Source of the DNA: 01-FULL-43-15b sp964472675
GTDB taxonomy: Bacteria; Patescibacteriota; Microgenomatia; UBA8517; UBA10165
Assembly (NCBI GenBank): GCA_964472675.1
Contig: CAYYLO010000005.1
Span: 1 to 64,000 of the forward strand
Reading direction: 5' to 3'
Length of the DNA: 64,000 nt
The notes beneath the pieces were generated by a model. The model was not told where the DNA came from, made no database searches, and was given only the letters and a program-made list of their open reading frames with translations. A program made the position numbers and the translations under genes. This document shows positions 1 to 7,430 of this stretch, in pieces; positions within the stretch are counted from its first letter, which is position 1, and every line of letters begins with the position of its first letter.

Positions 1-614
1 TCTTTTAAGGTTGGGCCAGTCGTCCAGACATCGTCGAATAGGATTATCTTGTTAAACTGCTTTATTGTTATATTGCTGGCAAGCGAGAAAATCCCCTGCA
101 CGTTTTCTTGGCGCTGCCTCCCTTTAAGCCCCACTTGATGTTTGGTATTTTTGGTGCGAATCAATATCTCTTTAAATTCCCAACCCATTTGTTCCACAAT
201 TAATTCCCCCGCACTTTTGACTTGATTAAACCCCCGCCAGTTTTCGCGTTTCCAATATAAAGGTATGGGCACCAAAGTGTTTTGGCCTTTTAACCAGGAG
301 GGGTAAGATTTAGACAGTTCTGGAAACACGCCGTGCGCCAAATCATAGGCTGCCTCCTCCACAAACCTGTATTTAAGCTGAACAATAAGTTTTCTTGGGA
401 CGCCTGTATATTCCCAAACTGAAAATAACCCTTCGGGAGCAATTCTGCTTTTACATCTGATGTGGGTTATCCCGTCAATTGAAGCCCGTTCACAAATTGG
501 ACACACATGCGGAAAGGTACGCTTTGCCTGCGCTGCACAATTTTGGCAAAAATATGTGCCATTTTTACCACACCCCACACAACGTTTGGGAAACAAAAAA
601 TCAAAAATACCCAC
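1..614 (-). CDS. comF: ComF family phosphoribosyltransferase-like protein (3' end outside window)
   Basis: Translated from a GTG at 612-614 on the minus strand, the protein begins VGIFDFLFPKRCVGCGK and carries three Cys pairs (CVGC, CQNC, CPIC) typical of the ComF zinc-ribbon head. About 190 residues in is the phosphoribosyltransferase motif ILFDDVWTTGPT. The frame is open to the window edge, so the last residues are missing. ComF proteins are needed for natural transformation in several bacteria, probably acting in the cytoplasm on imported single-stranded DNA. The gene is divergent from smpB with only 21 bp between the starts. The GTG is chosen because a TAA lies just upstream and a -10-like box ends 5 nt before it. 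The link to DNA uptake by the pilin locus further along is inference. Confidence 0.9.
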   Translation of the reverse strand, partial: MGIFDFLFPKRCVGCGKNGTYFCQNCAAQAKRTFPHVCPICERASIDGITHIRCKSRIAPEGLFSVWEYTGVPRKLIVQLKYRFVEEAAYDLAHGVFPELSKSYPSWLKGQNTLVPIPLYWKRENWRGFNQVKSAGELIVEQMGWEFKEILIRTKNTKHQVGLKGRQRQENVQGIFSLASNITIKQFNKIILFDDVWTTGPTLK

Positions 615-635
615 AATTTAGTATACTTGTCATAT
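615..635. promoter_or_regulatory. Bidirectional overlapping -10 boxes between comF and smpB
   Basis: The 21-bp gap contains the palindrome AGTATACT at 620-627. Read rightward it gives TATACT (622-627) ending 8 nt before the smpB ATG; read leftward it gives TATACT ending 5 nt before the comF GTG. Both transcripts would start at or next to the start codon, so neither would have a leader or a Shine-Dalgarno site. Confidence 0.55.
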
Positions 636-1082
636 ATGAAAATATTAAATAGACGTGCCCGACGCGATTATCAAATTTTGGAAACATTCGAGGCTGGTGT
701 TTCTTTGCTGGGAGCAGAGGCCAGGGCGTTAAGAGATGGTCGCGGAGATATCAACGCCGCTTACGGCAGAATCAAAGATAATGAGGCCTATTTGATTGGA
801 GCCAACATTCCTGCGCATATTACCACCTCAGTAAAAGATTACGATCCGCTGCGCACAAGAAAACTTTTACTACACAGAAGAGAGCTTCTCGCTTTAGGCA
901 CAAAAATAAAGCAGCAAAACTTGAATTTGATACCTCTTTCGGTGTACAATAAAGGACCTTTGGTAAAGGTTCAATTAGCCTTAGCTAAAAGCAAAAAGCA
1001 GTTCGAGAAAAAGGAGGCTAAAAAGCGCCGCGACATAGCGCGCGAGGCTGAAATTGAAGCCAGAGGTAAATGGCGAGTTTGA
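636..1082 (+). CDS. smpB: SsrA-binding protein SmpB
   Basis: A 148-residue SmpB, the partner that delivers tmRNA to stalled ribosomes. It shows the family signature: N-terminal NRRARRDYQILETFEAGVSL, central GRGDINAAYGRI and the basic C-terminal tail ending in KKRRDIAREAEIEARGKW, which inserts into the mRNA channel. The start at 636 is preferred to an upstream in-frame ATG because it matches SmpB length and follows a TATACT box at 622-627. The tmRNA gene ssrA begins 109 nt downstream on the same strand, so the whole trans-translation module is adjacent. The upstream in-frame extension overlaps comF and is not conserved-looking. Confidence 0.96.
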   Translation: MKILNRRARRDYQILETFEAGVSLLGAEARALRDGRGDINAAYGRIKDNEAYLIGANIPAHITTSVKDYDPLRTRKLLLHRRELLALGTKIKQQNLNLIPLSVYNKGPLVKVQLALAKSKKQFEKKEAKKRRDIAREAEIEARGKWRV

Positions 1083-1103
1083 TGTTTCGTCTGTTTGTCA
1101 ACC

Positions 1104-1124
1104 AAAATTTGCAAAGCAAATTTT
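1104..1124 (+). terminator. Hairpin downstream of smpB
   Basis: AAAATTTGC at 1104-1112 and GCAAATTTT at 1116-1124 form a perfect 9-bp stem with an AAA triloop, 22 nt after the smpB stop. The right arm ends in TTTT, so it could act as a weak intrinsic terminator or processing signal; the following bases are purine-rich rather than a long U-tract. Confidence 0.4.
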
Positions 1125-1133
1125 GAGAGGAAA

Positions 1134-1183
1134 CTCACACGAAAGCCGGAAGTTGCGAAAGCAACGAAGGCGGAAGTGTAGAG
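1134..1183 (+). other. Long symmetric hairpin with GAAA tetraloop between smpB and ssrA
   Basis: Stems pair as CTC/GAG, ACAC/GTGT, GCC/GGC and GTTGC/GCAAC, separated by purine internal loops (GAAA opposite GGAA, GGAA opposite GAA) and capped by a GAAA tetraloop at 1157-1160. It ends 7 nt before the tmRNA 5' end. It may be a precursor structure for tmRNA maturation or an independent RNA motif. The pairing is seen directly; the function is unknown. Confidence 0.45.
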
Positions 1184-1190
1184 TTGACGA

Positions 1191-1556
1191 GGGGATGATA
1201 GGCATCGACGGGAAAGTACTTTGACACGTTGCAAGCCGAGGATGACTAAGCACTCGTTAAATCATAGTCAAAAATATAAAAGGCACGGATTATTCCGCAG
1301 CCCGAGTCACAACTTACGCATACGCGTACGCTTAAACTCGCATCCACACTTAGTGCGTCTGGTTGCTCAAGTGCTGGGTGTCAACTTTTACCAGAACGCA
1401 ACCGGTTATCTGATCAGTACCGGCCAAGATTTGATCTTTGCAGGGAAACCAACTTTGGTTTGCTAAAGGGTTTCTTGCGAGAAAAAATAGCAAAATAAGC
1501 TTGTAGATACGTTTAAAGATCTTGCTCGGATGAGGGTTCAATTCCCTCCATCTCCA
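1191..1556 (+). ncRNA. ssrA: tmRNA (transfer-messenger RNA)
   Basis: The 5' GGGGATG (1191-1197) pairs with the 3' CATCTCC (1549-1555) to give the acceptor stem, followed by discriminator A1556. The 3' end has a T-arm (GAGGGTTCAATTCCCTC), and the 5' end carries the tmRNA-type GGCATCGACGGG. CCA is not encoded. The conserved ATAGTC precedes the probable resume codon AAA at 1270; from there an open frame of 21 codons (1270-1332) ends in TAA at 1333. The inferred tag begins KNIKGTDY and ends TYAYAYA, a hydrophobic Ala/Tyr tail expected to be a protease signal. It lies next to smpB. Rescue of stalled ribosomes is known biology; the tag reading is inferred. Confidence 0.93.
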
Positions 1557-1559
1557 CAC

Positions 1560-2097
1560 TTAAAGCCTCTGTTGGAATCTTAGGTTAATCAAATTGAAGT
1601 CAGGACGTATTAGAGAAATCGTATAACATCTGGTCTTTTTACCTCTGTCTTGAAAAATAACAGGTAAGTATTCAACTTCGTGGAATAATGACCAGGGAAA
1701 ATCCCTGCTGTTGGCAGTCATTATTAACGAACCAGTCAATATTGCAGTGGAAGCTATAAACTTATCACCGTGGTCGACGCTATTAACTTCAGCTCCTTCT
1801 GCTTTCATTATGTTATCAAGTCGCGCAGCAGCAACCACGACGTTTTCATCTAAATAATATCTTAAGTATGGTTTTAGAATATTTAGCATTTTATCTTCTT
1901 TGCTGGCCGTGTTTCCTCTTAGTAGTTCATATAAAGTGATATCTGAGTAAGCAAATCCAAATCCTCTCTTTAATAAATCTTCTGTAGGAAATTATATGCG
2001 GGCCTAGTTCTTTTTCACCAAGATAGGAAAAAACGTTAGTGTCAAGAATAACTCTTTGCTTAGGTGAATTTGCGTCAGAAGATTCGTCAGGAGACAT
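1560..2097 (-). pseudogene. PIN-domain (VapC-like) toxin, frameshifted
   Basis: Two minus-strand frames together make one PIN-domain ribonuclease-like protein. The first starts at the ATG at 2095-2097 and gives MSPDESSDANSPKQRVILDT, with the acidic N-terminal LDTNVFSYLG motif of PIN proteins. It ends at a stop at 1927-1929. The second frame is open from 1991 and continues with FAYSDITLYELLRGN, then DKFIASTAILTGSLIMTANS and RDFP, the C-terminal half of the same fold. The frames overlap at 1927-1991, so a one-base change there would restore a protein of about 178 residues. The start overlaps the upstream small gene by 11 bp, as in toxin-antitoxin operons. A sequencing error is an alternative to real decay. 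Confidence 0.7.
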
Positions 2098-2287
2098 CGT
2101 AATTCAGTGGGGAAGGGAAAATTCTCTTCCCAGAAGCTTTTTTAAGAGTTTCAATAAACTCTCTGTCAGATTTCTCACTTTCATTGTTCTCGACGGCCTG
2201 CTTATTTATTTTTACAACAGGGACGCTAGGTAAAGATACTGTACCTCCAACCTTTTCTGGTTTAACTTTGTTTTCCTTGCCGACCAT
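2087..2287 (-). CDS. Small hypothetical protein, putative antitoxin of the PIN pair
   Basis: A 66-residue charged protein with no membrane segment. The first half is rich in Lys and Val; the C-terminal half (SEKSDREFIETLKKASGK) could be the toxin-binding helix of an antitoxin. It directly precedes and overlaps the broken VapC-like gene by 11 bp, which is the main reason for the antitoxin proposal. A TAAAAT box at 2293-2298 ends 5 nt before the ATG, predicting a leaderless message. I recognise no named family, so the role rests on context. Confidence 0.5.
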   Translation of the reverse strand: MVGKENKVKPEKVGGTVSLPSVPVVKINKQAVENNESEKSDREFIETLKKASGKRIFPSPLNYDVS

Positions 2288-2327
2288 AGCTTATTTTAGC
2301 ACATCAAGCCACACCAAACCTCAGTAC

Positions 2328-4106
2328 TTACCTTTTTAGAGGAATTGAGAAAATTTTGTTGTTAACAAGAAGAAAAATCTTTTTGTCAGAGCTGGAAACT
2401 ACCATTCCACTGGCCTGCCTGGCCTCGTCAACCACATATTCAAATTTATAACTGCCGGTTTTATCAAGCTCTACAATACGCCCCAAACCCCTGTCCAACA
2501 CATACAATGAATCCAACGATGGATCAGTGTAAATAGCTGTGGCTTCCCCAAAAGGACGGGGAAGGTCTAAAATACGGAAAGAGTCTTTTGTCCCCCTTGC
2601 ATACCTGGTAATATTTCCATCAGAACCCAAAACATATATTGACCCGTCTATCGTCCAGCTTTTGGTTTCCCTCACCAAATCCAGGGAATCACTTTTAAGC
2701 CACTCCTGTTTGTCTCCAAAACCGTTCGTTATCCCAGGATACTTCCAAATAACTCCGCCCTTTTCCAACAAATAAAGATTTGAGCCAAAAGCCGCAATCT
2801 TTACAGGAGAATTCCACTGGCTGTCTGCCGGAATAATTACTTTCCCTCCGGTTTTATCAACTTCCGAAACCCCATCTTTGCCTAGAACATATGTCCTCCC
2901 GTCAACATTTGACACAGACAAAGGACTTGTTGCCTTGCCCGAAACCGTAGTTTCTTTATTTTTGCTGCCCACAAACACAACACGCTCACCTTGAATATCT
3001 AAAACGGCCATTGTCCTGTTGCTAAACGCTAAATCAGAGGCGCTAATATCCTGTCTAAAAATGGTCAGGTCGGTAAAGGGTGTGGCAGGAACATGAGATT
3101 GTCCCAAAATCTCCGATTCTTGAGAATCAAGTTCACTTTTAAGTTGATCTAGAGCTGGATCGTCAACCCCTTCTTCTTTCAGGGAAGTCAGAATTGCCTT
3201 AGCTTGCGTAAAAAAATCACGGGACTGTAAGATGTTTGACCCTTTTAAGGAGACAGCATCACTATAAAGCACTTGTGCACGGCTTAAACGGTCCTGATAT
3301 GAGGCTTTGTAATCCCGAACTCCTTTTTGTTTTATCCCAAAAAAGATACTGACACTCAATAAAACTAAAAGTACTGTGCCAACATAAAAAGCCGTTCTTC
3401 GGGAGGCCGAGGGAATGCCTGGCGTAAATTCACGCTCAGGCAGCATGTAAGCAAATTTAACCAATAGCTTCTTAAAAATACTTGGCTCTGCACAAGTTTT
3501 GACGGCAAGAACAGGCATGGTTTGTACTTCTTCAGCAGAAACTGACACAACTTTAGCTTTAACCACTACTCCTCCGGCTTTAGGGTCATCACTTCTGTGG
3601 ATAAGGGGACTTATGGCGTCAGCAACTTCATCAGCCGTACTTTTACCCTCAAATATTTCTTCTAAATTTCCCACTAAAGCTCTATTGAAGAATTCAGCCG
3701 TACCCAACAGGAACAAATCTCCAGAATCTAAACGTCCCGAGAAATTGTCAGAATTCAGACGATAAGGTTTTTGGCCCCTGACCGCCCAGATTTCAGCCAA
3801 ACCCCGCTTGGCAAAATAAATGTGGTCACCTGAAACTATGCAAGCAGCAAAACCCGGATTGTTGCTTCTAAATGTTGAGTATAATCTTTCTACTATCGAA
3901 GATGTATTTTGAGCTATGCTACTTGATGATAAGCACTCCGCCTGAAGAAGAGAGAGAGCCTCGTGGCCACTTTCGATTGCGGATGTAGCATCAGCTTCCC
4001 CACCTGCTTCCAAGGATAACAAAACTACCAGCCCATCCTTTTCATAAACCTGCGTCCAGGCACGCCTTGTAGCATTTAGAAGAATCTTGGCAGTGAGAAC
4101 GGGCAT
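2328..4106 (-). CDS. Membrane protein with degenerate PP2C-like domain and extracytoplasmic propeller
   Basis: About 592 residues, starting at the internal Met of MPVLTAKILL because the upstream codons overlap the preceding gene. Residues 1-190 resemble a PP2C phosphatase fold (AACIVSGDHIYFAKRGLAEI, then LDSGDLFLLGT), but the metal-binding Asp-Gly pairs are not evident, so catalysis is doubtful. One membrane helix follows at about 239-258 (FYVGTVLLVLLSVSIFFGI), then a coiled linker and a C-terminal region of repeated strands (residues 350-590) that looks like a beta-propeller outside the cell. No Ser/Thr kinase is nearby. It is co-oriented with the two small membrane proteins upstream. It may sense something outside and signal inward; that is inference. 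Confidence 0.7.
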   Translation of the reverse strand: MPVLTAKILLNATRRAWTQVYEKDGLVVLLSLEAGGEADATSAIESGHEALSLLQAECLSSSSIAQNTSSIVERLYSTFRSNNPGFAACIVSGDHIYFAKRGLAEIWAVRGQKPYRLNSDNFSGRLDSGDLFLLGTAEFFNRALVGNLEEIFEGKSTADEVADAISPLIHRSDDPKAGGVVVKAKVVSVSAEEVQTMPVLAVKTCAEPSIFKKLLVKFAYMLPEREFTPGIPSASRRTAFYVGTVLLVLLSVSIFFGIKQKGVRDYKASYQDRLSRAQVLYSDAVSLKGSNILQSRDFFTQAKAILTSLKEEGVDDPALDQLKSELDSQESEILGQSHVPATPFTDLTIFRQDISASDLAFSNRTMAVLDIQGERVVFVGSKNKETTVSGKATSPLSVSNVDGRTYVLGKDGVSEVDKTGGKVIIPADSQWNSPVKIAAFGSNLYLLEKGGVIWKYPGITNGFGDKQEWLKSDSLDLVRETKSWTIDGSIYVLGSDGNITRYARGTKDSFRILDLPRPFGEATAIYTDPSLDSLYVLDRGLGRIVELDKTGSYKFEYVVDEARQASGMVVSSSDKKIFLLVNNKIFSIPLKR

Positions 4107-4110
4107 ATTT

Positions 4111-4326
4111 TTACAGCAAGATAAAGGCAAGAACTAGTACTGCCAACGCAAAAATAAAATGCGCCCAGGATAACGTGCGCACTAAACTTTCAAGGCCAAT
4201 TTCTAGAGTTTGGGTCATGAGGTATGTCTGTTTTACTGTAACCGCAGCAAAAACAACATACACAGAAAATGCGACAAGATAAAAAACTTTCACCAAAAGC
4301 CAAATTGATGCTGATTCAAATATCAT
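4111..4326 (-). CDS. Small two-helix membrane protein (DUF5657-like)
   Basis: A 71-residue protein of two transmembrane helices (residues 8-28 and 52-71) joined by a polar loop containing VKQTYLMTQTLEIG. This architecture resembles small Patescibacteria membrane proteins grouped as DUF5657, but the assignment is from memory and tentative. Its start overlaps the upstream PH-domain gene by 4 bp and its stop lies 5 bp before the PP2C-like start, so the three are probably one operon. No enzymatic residues are visible. Confidence 0.65.
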   Translation of the reverse strand: MIFESASIWLLVKVFYLVAFSVYVVFAAVTVKQTYLMTQTLEIGLESLVRTLSWAHFIFALAVLVLAFILL

Positions 4327-4919
4327 ATGTTTCCCTTATTGCGCTGCAAATCTTGCAAGATGTTTGTTACTTGCGCCGGATTAGGAACATTTTCAAAATT
4401 AAAGTTAGGAAGGGCTCCGGCCGTTTGGATTTCAACATTGCCAAAGTGGAAAAACGTCCCAAGCAAACCTCCCACTTTATAAGTTATTTCCTGAATGTTA
4501 TCCAAGCGAGCGTCGGAGATTTCCCTATAAATAAGGGTATAGAAGTCAACATCCACTATCCTTCTGTTTGTAATGATATTCACGTTAAAAAACCAAGTGA
4601 GCGCGCCCTGGATAAAAACAGCAGTTGTAAACAGATACCAAAGCACAACTGTTGCTAGTTGAAACCTTCCCGGAAACGCAGATATCCCGGGAAAAAAATT
4701 TAGAAGTGTGGGGGCAAGCGCAAGAAGAATAACTAGTAAAATCCAGGGGAGGTTGGTTATCGGGTGGCGACGAAGCAATAGAATTACCTGCTCGTCATCA
4801 TCCTGGTTCTCAAATTTTGCTTTTTTGGGAAGATAAAAAAATGCAGACAAAGGATTTCCTCCTTTTTTTACTGCGCTTCCGTTTGTATTCTTTTGTTCAG
4901 AAACGTAAAGATCAGGCAT
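4323..4919 (-). CDS. Membrane protein with bacterial PH (bPH) domain
   Basis: A 198-residue protein: a cytoplasmic N-terminus with RRHPITNLPW, two membrane helices (about 70-90 and 103-125), then a bacterial pleckstrin-homology-like segment with NIITNRRIVDVDFYTLIYRE and the typical LDNIQEITYKVGG ... GTFFHFGNVEIQTAG. PH-like membrane proteins of this type are usually structural or regulatory and of unknown ligand. It heads an apparent operon with the DUF5657-like and PP2C-like genes, with a 4-bp overlap downstream. A TAGAAT box ends 11 nt before its ATG. Confidence 0.82.
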   Translation of the reverse strand: MPDLYVSEQKNTNGSAVKKGGNPLSAFFYLPKKAKFENQDDDEQVILLLRRHPITNLPWILLVILLALAPTLLNFFPGISAFPGRFQLATVVLWYLFTTAVFIQGALTWFFNVNIITNRRIVDVDFYTLIYREISDARLDNIQEITYKVGGLLGTFFHFGNVEIQTAGALPNFNFENVPNPAQVTNILQDLQRNKGNI

Positions 4920-4960
4920 GGGTTTATGTTATTCTACACCACTACAAGCCTTCGATACAA

Positions 4961-6667
4961 TTAGCGCCTCTCGATATTAAAAAGCGGTCCGACGATTTGA
5001 ATATTTCCCGGCGCACGCAAATTGAAGAAAGTCTTAAACTCATCTCCCGAGAAAGTATCGGCTCCGGCATCTCCGGAAACGGAAACAGAGTTTGTTTTGC
5101 CCATACCAGTATCCCAATCAGAAACTGAAACGCTGCTTATAGAGTTGTATGGAGTAATTCCCCGCGAGGAAAGTTCCTGTTTGACTTTACCCTGGTCCCA
5201 AGTGTCACTGTCTGCTTTATCAGGTTGAGAAAGATGGGGTTGCGTCCCAGAATCGGCTTTGGCTAATTTTAAGCTGTTTACAATATCTGCAACCTCATCA
5301 CTTTTTAGCCAGGCGCTCTTGTTGTACTCTTTCCGGTAACCTTGAGCGGCATAAAAACAAGGCGAATCTTTGTCATAGGCTAGGCTGTTAAGATCCCCAA
5401 AGCTGCCCACGTCGCCTGATGTGTCTCGCATCCTTTTGGTCCAGGAAGTTGGGGACCACCCAATATCTGCAGAGGCCAGCTCATACCCGCCAAAAGTCGA
5501 AGCATACCATGCTGTAATCGGCGACCCTCCCGATGTTAGTATTTCTCCTTCGGTTGCCCTAACTGCCTGCTCCCAGTTTCCCCCGCGGTTTGAACCTTTG
5601 TAGACCTGGCAAGCCTGTGTTGTACAAATAGATTTTGCTCCCCCATTTGTGTAAGACCACGCATAAGAACGGGCAGCTACTGCCTGGGCCTTCAGAGCCT
5701 CAATCGGCCAATCCCCCGGCATTTCGGCAATACCTAAAAGATAAGTCTCCATAGTCAAATTCCCGTATCCATTGACCGAAATTGTAATATTGCCTTTATT
5801 CTCAAAACTTACACCCTGGTAATAAACATTTAAAATATCTTTATAATTTTGACCGGCTTTTGCCCTCCCATAAGCTCCATATTGATTTAAACCAACACGG
5901 TGCGGAATGCCATATGTATAGAAAGCAAAGCCTGGTGAAAATCCCGGGTCAATTTTTCTGTCATCCGTACACAACAAAGGACCGGCGCCTAAAGAGGTTG
6001 GCAGACGAAGACTAGCCAACTTTGCCGCAATTAAGTTTTTCTGCTTTTGGGTTAAACCTTGGATATATTTTTCAACCTTAGCCACTTCCCCTGCTAAAAA
6101 GTCCGCGTTTTTATTTAAAGAACTTTGGGCTGTTTGAAGAGAAGTTCGATTTTGAGTCAATGTCTGCTTATCCTTTTCCAAATCATTTATTTCCTGGGCA
6201 ATTTTTATAATATCCTGTTGGTCCTGGGCAATAACTCTTGAACGGATGGCAATTTGCTGTAAAAGATCTGTGGCTGTATCAGCTAGCAAAAATGGGACCA
6301 GAGGATCTTGTTGGCGCAAAACCATATAGTGGCGTTTAGTTTTTTCTTCAAACAACTGCTGGCGAACCGCCAAACTCGTTTCCCTGTCTTCTAGGTTTTT
6401 CTCAACCGTATCCAGCTGGCGCGACAGGCTACTTATTTTTGCGTTCAAGCTGTTTATTTTAGTACGAAGACTGGCCAGTTCTGCTTTGTTTTTATCATGC
6501 GCCGGCTTTATTTGGTCAATTTCTCTTTGAATCTGGTCAATTTGGCATTGAAAAGATTCGGCATTGTTGGCATTGGCGCAATCAGCATGCGCAGAAGAGG
6601 AAACAAAAAGCAAAAAACAAAAAGCAAAAATAGGAGTTAATAAAGACAGGTAAAATCGGTTTTTCAT
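4961..6667 (-). CDS. Secreted SpoIID/LytB-domain protein with N-terminal coiled coil
   Basis: The start at 6665-6667 is chosen because it gives a clear signal peptide (MKNRFYLSLLTPIFAFCFLL ... SSAHA); the longer frame only adds 13 residues. Mature residues 30-220 form a long coiled coil rich in Gln, Lys and Leu, like the FtsX/EnvC-type hydrolase regulators. Residues 260-430 match SpoIID/LytB (YGIPHRVGLNQYGAYGRA, then AEMPGDWPIEALKAQAVAAR, ARSYAW), a family that includes peptidoglycan lytic enzymes acting on denuded glycan. The C-terminal part has a further conserved SpoIID segment. It probably acts on the cell wall outside the membrane. A TATACT box lies at 6694-6699, giving a short leader. 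Confidence 0.88.
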   Translation of the reverse strand: MKNRFYLSLLTPIFAFCFLLFVSSSAHADCANANNAESFQCQIDQIQREIDQIKPAHDKNKAELASLRTKINSLNAKISSLSRQLDTVEKNLEDRETSLAVRQQLFEEKTKRHYMVLRQQDPLVPFLLADTATDLLQQIAIRSRVIAQDQQDIIKIAQEINDLEKDKQTLTQNRTSLQTAQSSLNKNADFLAGEVAKVEKYIQGLTQKQKNLIAAKLASLRLPTSLGAGPLLCTDDRKIDPGFSPGFAFYTYGIPHRVGLNQYGAYGRAKAGQNYKDILNVYYQGVSFENKGNITISVNGYGNLTMETYLLGIAEMPGDWPIEALKAQAVAARSYAWSYTNGGAKSICTTQACQVYKGSNRGGNWEQAVRATEGEILTSGGSPITAWYASTFGGYELASADIGWSPTSWTKRMRDTSGDVGSFGDLNSLAYDKDSPCFYAAQGYRKEYNKSAWLKSDEVADIVNSLKLAKADSGTQPHLSQPDKADSDTWDQGKVKQELSSRGITPYNSISSVSVSDWDTGMGKTNSVSVSGDAGADTFSGDEFKTFFNLRAPGNIQIVGPLFNIERR

Positions 6668-6747
6668 CGATGCTTGATGTTTCTGCTTACTTAAGTATAC
6701 CAGCACAGTTACAGTCTAAGTTCGCAGTCCAAGTACAGGAGTTTGAA

Positions 6748-7113
6748 CTATTCTTTTAGTTCCGTGGTCAGTGGTGAAACATCTTCATCGTGCGCTCTCA
6801 AAACTACGATTTTCCCCGCCATATCTTCGTCTTTTCTAAGCAATCTATCAAACGCCAGTGTCAATGTAGAAGCCTTACTTTGTGGAACCTTTAGAAGAAC
6901 AACTGCGTAAATCGTGTTTTTTGCATAGTCTTCAAAATCAGAGTCGTTGGTAACCAAAACGCGCTTTTCTTTTTTAGAAATCGCTGCTAATTTGGAGTCT
7001 GGAGCTGATTTTGGCGCCAAGAGTACATCAAAACCGCCTGCTTTTAAAAAACGGGCAAGGTCAATTCTTACATTCTCATCGAGAAGAAATCGCCGATTGG
7101 GTGTTGACAACAA
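6748..7113 (-). CDS. DUF5615 PIN-like protein, probable toxin
   Basis: A 121-residue protein with the DUF5615 pattern: FLLDENVRIDLARFLKAGGF near the N-terminus, then AISKKEKRVLVTNDSDFEDY, which supplies the conserved acidic residues of this PIN-like (Mut7-C related) ribonuclease fold. Members are usually paired with a DUF433 protein; exactly that gene precedes it and overlaps its start by 38 bp. The pair is therefore a probable type II toxin-antitoxin module. The acidic active-site residues appear intact, in contrast to the frameshifted PIN gene at 1560-2097. Confidence 0.88.
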   Translation of the reverse strand: MLSTPNRRFLLDENVRIDLARFLKAGGFDVLLAPKSAPDSKLAAISKKEKRVLVTNDSDFEDYAKNTIYAVVLLKVPQSKASTLTLAFDRLLRKDEDMAGKIVVLRAHDEDVSPLTTELKE

Positions 7114-7333
7114 CGTAACCTTCTCGAGTTATAGAACTGGCATAGTCAAGTGCAGCTTTTATATGTTTGGGGTTGAGCGCCGGGAAGGCTTCAATTATTT
7201 CCTTCTCTCCTGCCCCTTCAGCCAACATCTCCAAAACTTGCCAAACCATTATCCTCGTTCCTTTAAGTGTGGGCTTACCATGGCAAATTTTCGGATCAGC
7301 CACGATGTATTTATTAATTACAACTTTTTTCAT
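7076..7333 (-). CDS. DUF433 domain protein, probable antitoxin
   Basis: An 85-residue protein with the DUF433 signature: DPKICHGKPTLKGTRIMVWQ followed by LEMLAEGAGEKEIIEAFPAL, a helix-turn-helix-like fold. DUF433 proteins commonly act as the DNA-binding antitoxin for DUF5615 toxins; the toxin gene overlaps the 3' end here. The start at 7331-7333 is preferred over a site 18 nt upstream because a TACAAT box on the minus strand (7340-7345) ends 6 nt before it, predicting a leaderless mRNA beginning at this ATG. Confidence 0.88.
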   Translation of the reverse strand: MKKVVINKYIVADPKICHGKPTLKGTRIMVWQVLEMLAEGAGEKEIIEAFPALNPKHIKAALDYASSITREGYVVVNTQSAISSR

Positions 7334-7339
7334 GCTTAC

Positions 7340-7345
7340 ATTGTA
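7340..7345 (-). promoter_or_regulatory. -10 box of the DUF433/DUF5615 pair (leaderless)
   Basis: Minus-strand TGTGCTACAAT places TACAAT 6 nt upstream of the ATG of the DUF433 gene, with an extended TG element. The predicted transcription start coincides with the start codon. Confidence 0.5.
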
Positions 7346-7384
7346 GCACAAAAATTCAAATCAGCTCGCAGAAAACGGGTCTAT

Positions 7385-7395
7385 TGTGGTACACT
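7385..7395 (+). promoter_or_regulatory. Extended -10 promoter of the pilin locus
   Basis: TGTGGTACACT (TACACT at 7390-7395) ends 35 nt before the ATG at 7431. The mRNA would have a leader of about 28 nt containing a weak AGAGGG ribosome site. It argues against the upstream GTG at 7386, which lies inside the promoter. Confidence 0.5.
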
Positions 7396-7430
7396 TTGCA
7401 CAAACCTCTTCAAAAAGAGGGCCTGTTTGT

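Noticed and set aside
507..635. Longer in-frame N-terminus for SmpB
   Set aside because: It overlaps comF on the other strand, extends beyond normal SmpB length and is not SmpB-like; a -10 box precedes the ATG at 636.
1221..1466. 81-residue plus-strand ORF
   Set aside because: It lies inside the tmRNA gene and its frame does not match the tag frame.
1350..1559. 69-residue minus-strand ORF
   Set aside because: It is the complement of the tmRNA 3' half.
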